Assembly: GCF_027595985.1 (NCBI RefSeq)
Contig: NC_073305.1
Span: forward strand, 112,774,759-112,838,758
Direction of reading: 5' to 3'
Origin: Sorex araneus
Lineage: Eukaryota > Chordata > Mammalia > Eulipotyphla > Soricidae
Length of the DNA: 64,000 nucleotides
Made by a program: the position numbers and the translations under genes. Below the pieces are notes generated by a model. The model worked only from the letters and a program-made list of their open reading frames with translations. It was not told the DNA's origin and searched no databases. Below are positions 33,122 through 43,961 of the stretch, in pieces (positions within the stretch are counted from its first letter, which is position 1; every line of letters begins with the position of its first letter).

Positions 33122-33295
33122 TTTTTTTTTTGCTTTTTGGGTCACACCCAGCGATGCTCAGGGGTTACTCCTGGCTTTGCACTCAGGAATTACTCCTGGC
33201 GGTGCTTGGGGGACCATATGGGATGCCGGGGATTGAACCTAAGTCGGCCGCGTGCAAGGCGAACGCCCTACCCGCTGTGCTATCGCTCCGGCCCT
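33122..33295 (-). mobile_element. Type-A SINE, full
   Basis: Flanked by AATGTGCAATTTTT (33108-33121, 33296-33309), starting directly after the duplication of the type-B copy. Confidence 0.95.
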
Positions 33296-33430
33296 AATGT
33301 GCAATTTTTAAGTGAATTTCTAAAAGTACAAGATACCTGAAAATCACTAACAAAAAGTTAAAAGTCTTAAAAAAAAAAAGTCAATCAAACGTAAATACCC
33401 CATTTCAGTAAATAAAAATTTTTTCCTTTT

Positions 33431-33607
33431 TTTTTTTTTTTTTTTGCCTTTTGTGTCACACCTGGCGATGCACAGGGGCTACTCCTGGCTCTGCACTCAG
33501 GAGTTATCCCTGGCGTGGTCAGGGACCACATGGGATGCTGGGAATCAAACCCGGGTCAGCCGTGTGCAAGGCAAACGCCCTACCCGGTGTGCTATTGCTC
33601 TAGCCCC
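33431..33607 (-). mobile_element. Type-A SINE, full
   Basis: GTGTCACACCTGGCGATGCA through GCTATTGCTCTAGCCCCC. Flanks share AAAATTTT. Confidence 0.9.
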
Positions 33608-33714
33608 CAAAATTTTATCCAAGTTTTAATTCATATTCATGTTCACTGTGTAACAGACCCCTTATAATAGATAACCAAATAAAAATTACTATTTTATTTT
33701 TTGAGGGGACTGAG

Positions 33715-33850
33715 GGTTAAGAGGCCACACCTGGCATTACATGGGCTATTTCTGGCTCTGGGCTCAGGAGTGATCCTTGGTGGTGGTTGAGGAATAGTGT
33801 GGTGCTAGGAATCAGTTACATGCAAAGCACCTTACCTCCTGTACTAGCTC
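33715..33850 (-). mobile_element. Decayed SINE
   Basis: GGCCACACCTGGCATTACAT and TGTACTAGCTCTCGAAC. Confidence 0.65.
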
Positions 33851-34027
33851 TCGAACTCAAAACTCACTATTTTAAAATCTGAGGATGTTTATTTTGAATA
33901 CTTAACTCAAAAGAATTATTATTCCTATTTTAAAAACTTAATTACAATTACTGAAATAAAAATAAATTGATCAAGCATCAAATACGCCAAGTATTTTACA
34001 ATGTCTGGGGAGCAAATTTTAAAAAAG

Positions 34028-34192
34028 TTTTGGGGGCGACACCTGGCAATACTCGGGGGTTACTCCAGGTCTATGCTGAGGATTTACTCCTGGCTGGCTC
34101 AGGACCATATGGGATGCCAGGGATCAAACCTGGGTTGCCCATATGCAAGGTAAGCAAGTGCCCTATCAGCTGTGCTATTACAGAAGTCCCCC
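34028..34192 (-). mobile_element. Type-A SINE, decayed
   Basis: GGGCGACACCTGGCAATACT through CTGTGCTATTACAGAAG. A further antisense remnant follows at 34205-34285. Confidence 0.8.
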
Positions 34193-34289
34193 CAAACAAA
34201 AATTTTTCATCAGTGCTGGGAACTGAACCTAGGCCCTCCAACACACATATATGCTCTGCTGCTGCCCCACAACCCTGGTCCACAAATCA

Positions 34290-34780
34290 ACTTTACTTTA
34301 AAAATGGAAAAAAACTATAATAATAAGTAATAACAAGTTATAAAATAAAGTATTATTTTATTTAAATAAGCATGCAATTAGTTTCTTTAAAAATCCAGAA
34401 GTAACACAACTATAATAGAAAAAGCTTCCACATCAAATATTAAAATGAAAACACTTGAACTTTTTAATATACTTTAAAATATCTGTTGTGAATATGCCCA
34501 GAGTTACAGAAAGGCTCTCTGAAAAATATTAGTTAGAAAAATGCTCTTAATAATTTTTACACTAGAAACTTTTACTTTATGAAAATGTTATCACGTGATT
34601 TCAGAAAGATGAGTCTAGAACTAGAGTTTAATTTTAAACAGGTATCCCAAATAATATACAAACAGAATCACAATGCCTTTTTTTCTTTCTTAGCTATACT
34701 TCAGTTTCTTTAGGTGTATTTTCTGGACTTAAATAACTAATTTCAAAAATAAAAAAAAAAAAATCACATGCTGTCTCAAG
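34290..34780. other. Intronic DNA, nothing recognised
   Basis: AT-rich sequence leading to exon 16. Confidence 0.45.
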
Positions 34781-34786
34781 ACTTAC

Positions 34787-34813
34787 CGAAAATCATCCAA
34801 ACTTAGGCTACCT
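34787..34813 (-). CDS. SNX14: SNX14 exon 16: 27-base microexon
   Basis: Encodes only RGSLSLDDF plus two bases of the next codon, residues 483-492. It is nine codons long with the same phase at both ends, so inclusion or skipping keeps the frame. Acceptor TTATTGCAG, donor TTTCG|GTAAGT. The RGSLSLDDF sequence matches the human protein as I recall it and looks like a basophilic kinase site, which is inference. Confidence 0.92.
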
Positions 34814-35034
34814 CTGCAATAACATACGTGAATTATAGAAGAAAAGGAGAAAGCCCAGATATTAACAAGTAGCACTTTAAAATATAAAACAATATTTTTA
34901 AATTTTAAGGCTATACAAATAGCATGGATTTCTGAATAGGAAAAAATTCTTATAAATAACATGACAAAAGTAAGAAAAGGCACAATGGATGTTTGGGAGA
35001 GTTGAAAATATGAATTCTAGATTATTTATTTACC

Positions 35035-35185
35035 AGGTTTTAGTTTGGGGGCACAGCTGGTTATGTTTTGGGGCTGCTCCTGGCTCAGTGATTGAGGGTT
35101 CTTCCTGACAGTGTCAGGAACTGAGCCCGGGCTCTCACACTTGCGAGGCAAATACTCTGCTACTGAGCCATATCCCTAGTCCCTA
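35035..35185 (-). mobile_element. Decayed SINE
   Basis: GGGGCACAGCTGGTTATGTT and TGCTACTGAGCCATATCCCT. Confidence 0.6.
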
Positions 35186-35603
35186 ATTCTAAATCATTTC
35201 TTAAAAGTTCTTAAAAACTCACTGTCAAAATTTTTCATTTTTTGTTTTATATGCACTTAGATATACATTTGTTTGATACCATGGAAAGGAAAAAAGAGAC
35301 TAACCAAAATCTTAGGACAAAGCATGTACACTGTCCCGCAGGAATTTTGTGTTTGTATTAAAGGTAAAATTATTCACGTTTCACACTTTTTCTATCAAAA
35401 ATATGCTTTAAGCTAAAAACTCAAAGATCCCTAAATAATGTTTAAAGCTATGCTTTAAGTAGCAATGAAATAATACACATTTAAAATTATCCTATTTTAA
35501 AATGCAATTCAAAAAAATCCATAAAATACATAAACAATTTAAGTCATTTAATGGCAAATTAGTAAAGCTGCTCAAAATTTTCAATGATATAATATCTAAC
35601 CTA

Positions 35604-35810
35604 GGGGCTGGAGCAATAGCACAGCGGGTAGGGCGTTTGCCTTGCACGCGGCCGACCCGGGTTCGACCCCCAGCATCCCATATGGTCCCCTGAGCACCAC
35701 CAGGAGTAATTCCTGAGTGCAGAGCCAGGAGTAACCCCTGTGCAGAGCCAGGTGTGACCCCCCCCAAAAAAAAGCAAAAAAAAATAATAATAAAGTTTAA
35801 AAATATATAT
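35604..35810 (+). mobile_element. Type-A SINE, full
   Basis: Flanked by ATATCTAACCTA (35592-35603, 35811-35822). Near consensus, with TGCAGAGCCAGG replacing the usual TGCATCGCC. Confidence 0.95.
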
Positions 35811-35963
35811 ATATCTAACCTAACTCTAGAATTAAACTAATCAAGCATCTAAGAAATATATTCCTAACAGCATTGATACTTGATATTAAAGTCAAGCCAA
35901 TAAAAAGAAAAGTTGTCTCTTTTATTAAAGACTTATAGCTGTAATTTTAAAATATTCTTTTAA

Positions 35964-36138
35964 GGGGCTGGAGCAATAGTACAGCGGGTAGGGCGTTTGC
36001 CTTGCATGTGGCTGACCCGGGTTTGATTCCCAGCATCCCATATGGTCCCCTGAGCACCGCCAGGGGTGATTCCTGAATGCAAAGCCAGGAGTAACCCTGT
36101 GCATCGCCAGGTGTGACCCAAAAAGAAAAAAAAACAAA
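35964..36138 (+). mobile_element. Type-A SINE, full
   Basis: Flanked by ATTCTTTTAA (35954-35963, 36139-36148). Confidence 0.94.
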
Positions 36139-36416
36139 ATTCTTTTAAGTACATCGCTGCCTATTATAAAGAATCAAATATATATTTCACCTTTTATAGG
36201 TTATTACATATTTACTAATAAGCCATTCAATCATTTAAAAATTATTATCCTGTATATCTTAACAATATGCCAATTCTACTTCAAAATTATTCAAGATTCA
36301 AAAATTTCAAATCAATTTCAACAGTTCTTGATTACAAAAAAAAAAAAAGGCAATATATTTTCCCCATGGCGAAGGTTTTCACATTTTTCCTTGTACTTGC
36401 TATCTTAAAACAACTC

Positions 36417-36605
36417 TAGGAGCCAGGAAGATAGCTCAAAGGGCTAGAGAACGTGCCCGACATACCAAGCTCAATCCCTAGCAATTATGGGGCATGGAGT
36501 ATGACCTCAGTGTTCCCAAGTGTGGTCGTGGTGGCTCCCAATCACTGAACAGCCAGGAGTGACCACAAGCCCATGGACACTGCTTTAGAGTCTCCACAGA
36601 TAAAT
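36417..36605 (+). mobile_element. Old SINE
   Basis: GGAAGATAGCTCAAAGGGCT and ACCAAGCTCAATCCCTAGCA. The body is partly duplicated. Confidence 0.6.
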
Positions 36606-36609
36606 AAAT

Positions 36610-37260
36610 AACAATTCCATTTTCTGACCTATCTAGTTCTTTGTATCATGTCTCCAAGTTTTAATATACTTTTAATATATTTATTATTTTACTTGCTTAT
36701 ACAAACAAGAAAATATTGAGAGCAATTTGAATATTATATAGATGCACAAATGTGATTCCTGTATCAATTCTGGACACAGGACAAATCAAGACATTAATTA
36801 TCCAGTTTATAAATGGATAGAGCTTTTTTCTTTCTTCTGTTTATCATTAACTGCATATTTCCAGATGCAGAAGTAAAAGGAAGAAAAATTATCCATTTTT
36901 ATAATCAGTAATTACTTTAACAAAAGGTATTCTGAGAAAAGAAAAATACTATTATCTAAAAGTGAGTTGTCTATGAATTTCATACATGAAAGTAGTTCAC
37001 ATTCTCCAATAAAACAGCTACCAAGCATTAATATGAATTATGAGATCAATAAGGCAATGGTATGTATCTTAGTAATTTTTCTACAAAAACTTCTGTCAGA
37101 TTAACTATATGTAGTATTATAATTCATTAATAAATGCCATGTTATGTAGCAGTGAAAATACAAATTCAGAGAAAACTCACAATAAAGTCAATGATGGCAT
37201 CACAGAATGATGAGCATCAACAAGTACAAACATAAAGCATACATATGAATGACTACACCT
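36610..37260. other. Intronic DNA, nothing recognised
   Basis: AT-rich sequence upstream (plus sense) of exon 15. Confidence 0.45.
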
Positions 37261-37262
37261 AC

Positions 37263-37321
37263 CTGTTAAATTTTGAATTGCGTGTTGGTGATTCTGCACC
37301 TCTTAAAAGCTGTCGAAAATA
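37263..37321 (-). CDS. SNX14: SNX14 exon 15: start of RGS-PX linker
   Basis: Encodes residues 464-483, YFRQLLRGAESPTRNSKFN plus two bases of an arginine codon. This begins the basic, serine-rich linker between RGS and PX. Donor CAG|GTAGGT, acceptor TTAAAG. Confidence 0.94.
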
Positions 37322-37457
37322 CTTTAAAAAATATGATTTGTTAAACTAACATTTGATATTGGAACATTATGTTTTACAACTCTGCTTAAAGAAAAATTAT
37401 TTAAATCAAGTGAGTAAAACGAGTTAAAAGGAGTAAGGATTAAAATATTACAAATAG

Positions 37458-37650
37458 ATGAGACTGAAGCGATAGTACAGCGAGTAGGGTACTTGTCTTG
37501 CATGTGACCAACCCGGGTTCTATTACTCCATTCCCCACATGGTCCCATGAGCTCCATCAGGAGTGATCCCTTAGCACAGAGCCAGAAGTAAGTCCTGAGC
37601 ATAGTTGGGTATACCTCCCCTCAAAAAAAAAAAAATAATAATAATAATAA
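37458..37650 (+). mobile_element. Type-A SINE, moderately decayed
   Basis: GACTGAAGCGATAGTACAGC through ATAGTTGGGTATACC; (AAT)n tail at 37632-37649. Confidence 0.85.
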
Positions 37651-37894
37651 CAAATAGAACTACTTAAGTTATTTGATTCCCCATAGGTATATAAATAAAG
37701 TATACATCAGAAAAGGGAGAGTTCTGCATCAACAAAATACTATGAAACCACTCAAATAGCAAATCAGGTCAAAACACTGGATAACAATATACTACATGAC
37801 ATATATACCAAACAACAGTTTTAGAATTGAGAATTGTTTTTATGATTAACTTCTAATCTTTATTAAACTACATAGTAGAAATGAGTACTCAGTT

Positions 37895-38075
37895 CCCCTC
37901 CCCCCACCTCAGTATTTGGACCAGACCCAGTGCTGCTCAGAGCTTACTAGGCTCTGCACTCAGAGATGACTCCTGGCAGGGCTTGGGGGACCATCGGGGA
38001 CACTGAGGATCAAACCCAGATTGGCCCGTGCAATCCAAGCACCCTACCCTCTTACTATCTCTCCAATCCCAAGTA
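37895..38075 (-). mobile_element. Type-A SINE, moderately decayed
   Basis: CAGACCCAGTGCTGCTCAGA through CTTACTATCTCTCCAATCCC. Confidence 0.8.
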
Positions 38076-38197
38076 CTCACCTCTTAATTAATGCTTAATT
38101 TTACTGTTTACTTTGTTATTAAATCATCCATCTAACAATATCAAAGCCTACTGAAATTTGGAGGAAAATCCTCAAATTAGATTAATATCTAACTTAC

Positions 38198-38322
38198 CTC
38201 ATCACTGTGGCAGAACATAGGGGTAAACACATTTTCCAATAGCGAAAGAACATGTTCATATGCTTCAAAAAGACATCTCATAGTCTGAAGTTTCACAACA
38301 TCTATGTAAGGGCCTTCTGCAA
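38198..38322 (-). CDS. SNX14: SNX14 exon 14: end of RGS domain
   Basis: Encodes residues 422-463, [20 protein letters not shown] then [20 protein letters not shown] and DE, the C-terminal RGS helices. Acceptor AAAATAG, donor GAG|GTAAGT, ends in phase 0. Confidence 0.96.
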
Positions 38323-38667
38323 CTATTTTAAAAAGATTATACTGTTGAATAATTATATACAGTCACATAATTACACTGTTATAATTACACATGAATAGTA
38401 TAAATACAATATATGTCATGACAGTGAGAAAACATACAAATAACCTGTCTGATTACATTTTGCAGAAACTTCATTTTCACACTAGAATTAAAAACCACCA
38501 AGCTTCAATTCTGGCACGTTATTAGTTATATGAATTATAAATAAGTTTCTTCATCAAAATTTTCATTTTATTAGTACAAGAGAATAATGGCTGACCATGT
38601 ATTTCGATTAAAAAAGAATACATGGAAAAAGTGAAAGAGTCATAGAATTCATTTCCATGTAACTTAC

Positions 38668-38823
38668 TTTTTTTAATCTCTTCTACAATGAAGGAATCAA
38701 ATCGAATTTTATCAATACTTTCATCTAAGCAATATGTTTTATAAATCTTCTGCAACTCCTCATGAAGAGACACCATTTCTTCAACTGATAACTCTGGTCG
38801 CAAAATTCTATCATTGAATTCCT
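38668..38823 (-). CDS. SNX14: SNX14 exon 13: RGS domain
   Basis: Encodes residues 370-421, [20 protein letters not shown] through [20 protein letters not shown] and [12 protein letters not shown]. It ends with one base of a split isoleucine codon in a run of A before GTAAGTT. The RGS fold of SNX14 is reported to lack strong G-alpha regulatory activity, so a scaffold role is likely. Confidence 0.96.
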
Positions 38824-38954
38824 CTAGTAAATCAGGAGAGAATTATTTTAATATAAAACCATCTGTGAGAACTTCATGTCCCCAAATTATAATAACAGTA
38901 ACATCAAAAGTTGCAACTATAATTATCTATCAACTTAAGCATTTCAAAAAAAAT

Positions 38955-39110
38955 TTCTGGAATTGGAGAGATAGCTCAATGGGCTGAGCACACGTTTCAC
39001 ATGTAGGAAGCCTGGGTCTGATTCCCAGCACAGCATCATATGCTGAGCACTGCTGGGAGTGACCTCCGAAAACAGAGCAAAAGTTGCCACTGAGTACTCG
39101 CGCTGAAAAA
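38955..39110 (+). mobile_element. Decayed SINE
   Basis: TTGGAGAGATAGCTCAATGG and GTCTGATTCCCAGCACAG. Confidence 0.65.
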
Positions 39111-39159
39111 AAATTAATCAATTTTTAAATAAATTGAAGTATTTAATTGGGAGTAAAAC

Positions 39160-39308
39160 AACTATGTGTGCTAACTTCTGGTTCTGTGCTCAGAGATCAC
39201 TTACAGTGGTGCTACAGGATCATATACCGCACCAGGGTTCAACCCAGGGTCAGTGGCGTACAAGATGAGTGCTTTACGCACTGGTACTATCTTATCTCTC
39301 CAACCTAC
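39160..39308 (-). mobile_element. Decayed SINE
   Basis: CTTCTGGTTCTGTGCTCAGA and GGGTTCAACCCAGGGTCAGT. Confidence 0.7.
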
Positions 39309-39454
39309 TTCAAATATTTTATATGCTAAAAAAATACTTTTATAGCAATATAAGTATTCTAAATTATAGCATATAAACACTTGTCTAAATTTCCTTTAAA
39401 TAACACACTGGATGAATTTTACCAAAGATCTGCTATCTTAAAATAACATTCATT

Positions 39455-39610
39455 TGAGGCTAGAGAGGTAAGGTAAGGTTTTCCCTTGTATATGGCTGAC
39501 CCAGGTTCAAGCCTCAGTACCCCACAGTGTCCCCTGTACCCAGGTATGATCCCTGAGTGCAGTGCCAAAAGTAAGCCCTGAGCACTGCCAGGTGTGGTTG
39601 AAAAACCAAA
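39455..39610 (+). mobile_element. Decayed SINE
   Basis: TATGGCTGACCCAGGTTCAA and GAGCACTGCCAGGTGTGG. Confidence 0.7.
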
Positions 39611-39814
39611 CAAAAATAAGTAAATCAACTAAATCAGATTCATTTAAATAACTGGAAAAAAATTAGATGATATTTTGGCTTCAATTAAGTTTTTAAATAA
39701 TATTTCTTACTATTGTGAAACTACAGAGTAGAGACAGAACTGAGAATCTGAACAAATAATTTTTTCGTAAAATAACATAGTAGCATTAGGATATCCAAAT
39801 ACTAATTTTGTGTT

Positions 39815-39965
39815 TGAGTGGGCAGAGTATCTTCTGGGCAACACCTTGCAGTGCTCAGGGCTTCCTTTTAGTGGTGCTCCTAGAACCTATATGGTAACTG
39901 GTAATCAAATCATAGTCATATACATGCAAGGTAAGCATTTTAAGCCTTGGACTCCCTTTCCGATG
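39815..39965 (-). mobile_element. Decayed SINE
   Basis: GGGCAACACCTTGCAGTGCT and ATACATGCAAGGTAAGCA. Confidence 0.6.
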
Positions 39966-40029
39966 GCCAAATACTGAAATTTTTATGATAAGAGGCATTA
40001 TTAATACAAAACTAGCAGCTTGATTCTCA

Positions 40030-40560
40030 ATTACCCAAACTGAAACACTGAGAAGAAACGATGGACTTTAATAACAACAACAAAAACTGAAACAGAACCT
40101 AAAGGATCTGCAGAATGACAGCAGATTCACATATAACTGGAACTATCAAAAAGGAAGCAAAAATAAGAAAGAATATCTGATAAGTGAACACCCAAGAATT
40201 TTCAAAAATGATGAAATATACGTGTACCCCAAGAATCTTAGTAAAATTCAGGCAGAACAGAAAGAAAACTATGCATTGTAGTTGAATTGCTAAGTGCACA
40301 AAATAAAAAGATAATTGTAAAATCAGTCTCAAAAAAGAGATATTATAGATGAGACAACAAGAATGAAAGCTGATTTCTCAGAAGTAATGGCACTGTCCAA
40401 ATAAAAGAATACCTTTAAGGAACTGAAAGAAAAAATTTTCAACCTAAAATTCTATATTCACTGAAAATATCCTTCAAGATAGTCAAGTGAATAACTTCAG
40501 GCAAACAAAAGCAATTTACACCAAGCAGACTGACACAAAAAAAGGTGTGGAAAAGAGTTC
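40030..40560 (+). mobile_element. Ancient L1 fragment
   Basis: CAACCTAAAATTCTATATTC, ACTGAAAATATCCTTCAAGA and TTCAGGCAAACAAAAGCAAT are L1 ORF words in sense order. Confidence 0.7.
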
Positions 40561-40565
40561 AACAG

Positions 40566-40840
40566 AGAGGCTGGAGTGTAGTTCAGCAAGTAGGGAGTTT
40601 GACTTGCATGCAGCAGACCCCAGGTTCAATCCCTGGCATCCCATATGCCCCCCCCCCCCCAGCACCCAGGAGTAACTCCTGAGTGTAGAGCCAGGAGTAA
40701 TCCCTAAGCATTGCTGGGTGTGACCAACCCAGATTTGATCCCCAGCACCCTATATGGTCCCTCAAGCACTGCAGGAGTAATTTCCAAGTACAATCAGGAG
40801 TAATCCCTGAGCATCAGTGTGTGTGGCCCTAAAATAAAAA
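40566..40840 (+). mobile_element. Type-A SINE plus partial second body in tandem
   Basis: First unit 40566-40718 contains a C12 run (40649-40660). Then a second partial unit begins at the CAACCCAGATTTGATCCCCA step and repeats the body. Confidence 0.8.
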
Positions 40841-40894
40841 GAAAAAAATTCAAAAACAAAAATTAATTGAAATGAATAACTGCTTCTTTATTTT

Positions 40895-40970
40895 TGTTTG
40901 AGGGCCACACCTGGCATTACTTGAGGCACAGTGCTCAAGGGACTATGTAGTGTCAGGGATCCATAATGAC
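40895..40970 (-). mobile_element. SINE fragment
   Basis: GGGCCACACCTGGCATTACT and a shortened body. Confidence 0.5.
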
Positions 40971-41245
40971 CGAGTTCCTAGTACATTTTTCATTATACTG
41001 AGTTTTCAGTATTTTTTTTTTCCCTTCTAATAGAATTTGGCTAAAGTTAGTTATAGGTTATGTCCCGATGTGGAAAAGAAATAGGCACTCAAGAGAAACT
41101 TACAGAGTTCTGATAAACTTATATAATATTGAGCAAATAAAATTCAAACAATAATAACGACAATGACAATAATGGATCTGACATATATATTCAACTACAT
41201 GAAACAATTTTAAATGACATGGTAAAGTACACAGATAAACCTCAC

Positions 41246-41360
41246 CCACAGTCAGACATATCTGCAACACGTGCACTGCTCCTTCTTGTTTCAAAAAGTT
41301 CATAAAACGAAATAAGAGATCTTGTTGCTCTCGGATTTGCTTCAATTCTAATTTCAGCAC
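41246..41360 (-). CDS. SNX14: SNX14 exon 12: first part of RGS domain
   Basis: Encodes residues 332-370, [20 protein letters not shown], then [18 protein letters not shown], the opening helices of the RGS-like domain. It ends with one base of a split glutamate codon (GTG G|AG). Donor GTGG|GTGAGG. Exons 10-12 are clustered within 440 bases. Confidence 0.95.
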
Positions 41361-41453
41361 CTTGATACAACATGGAAGAGTAAGACAATGCTATAAAAAT
41401 AGGACGAAACTGTTTACATAAAAATTAACAAAGTTATTGCTGAAAATACTTAC

Positions 41454-41534
41454 AGATGGCTTTTTATTTCTTGGTTCTGCAAATTTTTGCAAGAATGGAA
41501 CCAAAGAGGAAGGTGGTTCAGTTGCTTTTTCAAG
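41454..41534 (-). CDS. SNX14: SNX14 exon 11: linker before RGS
   Basis: Encodes residues 305-331, [20 protein letters not shown] then PRNKKPS. It is 81 bases with phase 0 at both ends. The first residue is leucine where I recall proline in human. Donor TCT|GTAAGT, acceptor TTCAAAG. Confidence 0.94.
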
Positions 41535-41638
41535 CTTTGAAGAAAGAGAATAAATTTTTAAAATAGTATTTCATTTGACAGTAATCAAAAATTCAATGCA
41601 ATGTGGTCCAAGAATTCTAATTAAAGTTCAATACTCAC

Positions 41639-41683
41639 TGGACTGTCATCTATAAAGATGATTAGCAAATGATTCACAGTATC
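41639..41683 (-). CDS. SNX14: SNX14 exon 10: PXA-RGS junction
   Basis: A 45-base exon coding DTVNHLLIIFIDDSP, residues 290-304. Both ends are in phase 0, so skipping it would keep the frame. Donor CCA|GTGAGT, acceptor CACCAG. Confidence 0.94.
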
Positions 41684-41844
41684 CTGGTGGGAAAATAACA
41701 AGAACGGGCCAGGTGAAAATAATTCCATTACTGTGCTTTACCTAGAATTCTCAGTTTTTATCATATTCTGAAATTACATAAAAAATCAAAATAAATGAAG
41801 CAGTGGAAAAACAACAACACATACTTTTTTTCTTTTTTTTGGGG

Positions 41845-41955
41845 GTGGGGTGGTGAGAGTTAGGTACACCTGGCAGCACAAAGGCTCTAGTTCTGACTTG
41901 GCAATTAATGGTCCCAGTGATGCTTGGGTAACCATAATGTGCTAGTTCCTGCCTG
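41845..41955 (-). mobile_element. SINE fragment
   Basis: GGTACACCTGGCAGCACAAA and CAGTGATGCTTGGGTAACCA. Confidence 0.5.
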
Positions 41956-41975
41956 TGAAATTTAAAATGTTAATA

Positions 41976-42140
41976 AGAGCCAGAGCCCAGAAGATAACTC
42001 AAGTGACTAAAATGCATGTTTGAATGTAGGTGGTCCTGGGTTCAACCCTCCATGCTACAAAGCACCACTGGGAGCAACCCTCAAACACCAAATCAGAAGC
42101 AGACTCTGAGCCCTGCCAGGTGTGGTCCAAAGCAATAATA
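41976..42140 (+). mobile_element. Old SINE
   Basis: AGAAGATAACTCAAGTGACT and CCTGGGTTCAACCCTCCATG. Confidence 0.6.
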
Positions 42141-42237
42141 ATAAGCTAATAGATTATTTATGCTTCTTTAACACCTTACTGAACCAATAGTAAAAACTAC
42201 TCAAATATTCATCTATGGATGACTGGATACGCAAAAC

Positions 42238-42292
42238 ATGGTATGTATGTATATATATATGTATATATATACATATATGTATGTATGTATCA
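42238..42292 (+). repeat. TATG/TA microsatellite
   Basis: Alternating TATG and TA units, partly self-complementary. Confidence 0.85.
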
Positions 42293-42497
42293 TACAATAG
42301 AATATTCTTTAGCCTTGAAAAGAAATTTCAATATATGCTATAACATGAAATACCCTTGAGGACGGGACCCAGTCACACACACATACACAAAAAAAATCTA
42401 ATTTCAATTATATGAGGTATCTAAAGTGGTCAAATGCACAGACAGGAAGTATAGGAGTGATTGCCAGGTCTAGGACGAAGGAGAATTGGAAGAATAT

Positions 42498-42680
42498 TTT
42501 TTTTTCCTGTTTTTTGAGTCAACATGATTTACAGTACTGTTAATATTAGGGCTTCATGCATATAATGTTGCAATACCACACCCGCCACCAGGAGTGTTTT
42601 CCCTCATTCCACCCCCACCATGGTAATCTGAGTTCTGTAAACCAGTTTTCAAGTTCTGTTGTCTTTAGCATTTGTTAGAG
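42498..42680 (-). mobile_element. L1 3' end fragment inside older L1
   Basis: T run, GAGTCAACATGATTTACAGT, then CCGCCACCAGGAGTGTTTTC, the antisense of the shrew L1 3' UTR. Confidence 0.6.
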
Positions 42681-42874
42681 AATTACTATTTAATAGGTGT
42701 AGTTTCAAAAGGCATACAGATTTATAAGATGAAAATAGTTCTTGAAATGGGTACTAGTGATTGCTACAAAATATCAACAAATTTATTACTACTGAACTGT
42801 ATGTGTAAAATACTTAAGATGGTATAGTTTGTGTATTTTACCATAAATAGGGGTAATTTAAAAAAAAATCTTAC

Positions 42875-42950
42875 TGGATCAGCTAGGAAATCCAAAGACG
42901 GAAGAAATAATGAACCAGAGAGTATCTCTCTTAAGAGCAAGGTCAGAGAT
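42875..42950 (-). CDS. SNX14: SNX14 exon 9: end of PXA
   Basis: Encodes residues 264-289, [20 protein letters not shown] then FLADP, a well conserved PXA C-terminal motif. The acceptor is a run of C then AG, and the donor is CCA|GTAAGA. Ends in phase 0. An old MER5A element begins about 20 bases beyond the acceptor side. Confidence 0.95.
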
Positions 42951-42971
42951 CTGGGGGGAAAAAAATTGCAT

Positions 42972-43135
42972 ATATTAAACTATTGGTGATATACATGAAT
43001 TTTTACCTGGGGATCTTAATAAATGCATGCTATAATTCGGTAGGTCTGGAGTATGTCCTAAGATTCTGCATTTCTAATAAACTGCCAAGCAATGTTTATG
43101 ATACTGGCTCATAGATCACATAGATTTGTAGTCTT
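42972..43135 (+). mobile_element. MER5A (non-autonomous hAT DNA element)
   Basis: CGGTAGGTCTGGAGTATGTC and TAAGATTCTGCATTTCTAAT are diagnostic of MER5A. Confidence 0.85.
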
Positions 43136-43163
43136 TAACAGACTAAAGAAAAATACTATGTAA

Positions 43164-43343
43164 GGGGCTGGAGTGATAGCACAGCAAGTAGGGCGTTTGC
43201 CTTGCACACTGCCGACCTGGGTTCAAATCCCAGCATCCCATATGGTCCCCTGAGCACCGACAGGGGTGATTCCTGAGTGCATGAGCCAGGAGTGACCCCT
43301 GTGCATTGCTGGGTATGACCCAAAAAGCAAAAAAAAAAAAAAA
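43164..43343 (+). mobile_element. Type-A SINE, full
   Basis: Flanked by ACTATGTAA (43155-43163, 43344-43352). Confidence 0.94.
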
Positions 43344-43411
43344 ACTATGTAAGAGGTGAAAAAGCATTTCCTAAGCAAAAGAATAAAAAAGAACACAAGA
43401 AAATATATCCT

Positions 43412-43580
43412 GGGGCTGGAGTTATAGCACAGCGGCTGTGTAGGGCATTTGCCTTGCACGGAGCCGACCCGAGTTCGATTTCCAGCATCCCATATGGTCC
43501 ACCAGCATGGCCAGGAGTAATTCCTGAGTATAGAGCCAGGAGTAACCCCTGTGCATCGCTGGGTGTGACCCAAAAAGCAA
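43412..43580 (+). mobile_element. Type-A SINE, full
   Basis: GGGGCTGGAGTTATAGCACA through GTGTGACCCAAAAAGC. Its tail runs into an (AT)n stretch at 43585-43611. Confidence 0.92.
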
Positions 43581-43722
43581 AATAATATATAAATATATAT
43601 ATATATATACCCTGCCTCAAGATATCTTAAAGGTTTAATACATATTTTTAAAACAATACTTACAATTATATCAAACAGCATAATTTCTTTAAGTACACTT
43701 AGTTAAAATACTTAATACATAG

Positions 43723-43890
43723 GGCTGGGGAGACAGTACTGAGGTTAGGGACTTAGTTCAACCCCTAGTACCACATGGTCCCCAGAGTACTATAATGGCC
43801 CTGGAGATCCCTGAGCATCTCTGGATTATGTCCATGTACCCCTGAGCACTATGGGCCCAAGAACTACAGTAGCAGCATTAGGCCCTAGAA
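43723..43890 (+). mobile_element. Decayed SINE
   Basis: GGGCTGGGGAGACAGTACTG and TTCAACCCCTAGTACCACAT. Confidence 0.6.
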
Positions 43891-43961
43891 CTGAACTGTC
43901 TAGCCCACTTAAATAAAATCTCCATGAGTGGTCCCAAAAGCCCCTAAGTCCACTTGGTAGC

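Larger units (their letters stand above)
42185..42870 (+). mobile_element. Ancient L1 (L1M-type) 3' end, split
   Basis: TAGAATATTCTTTAGCCTTG, TATGAGGTATCTAAAGTGGT and ACTGAACTGTATGTGTAAAA follow the classic old-L1 3' UTR order. Split by a younger antisense L1 3' end at about 42498-42680. Confidence 0.85.

Noticed and set aside
40030-40560. Possible protein-coding A-rich segment
   Set aside because: Words match L1 in order and the frame is broken; it is a fossil L1.
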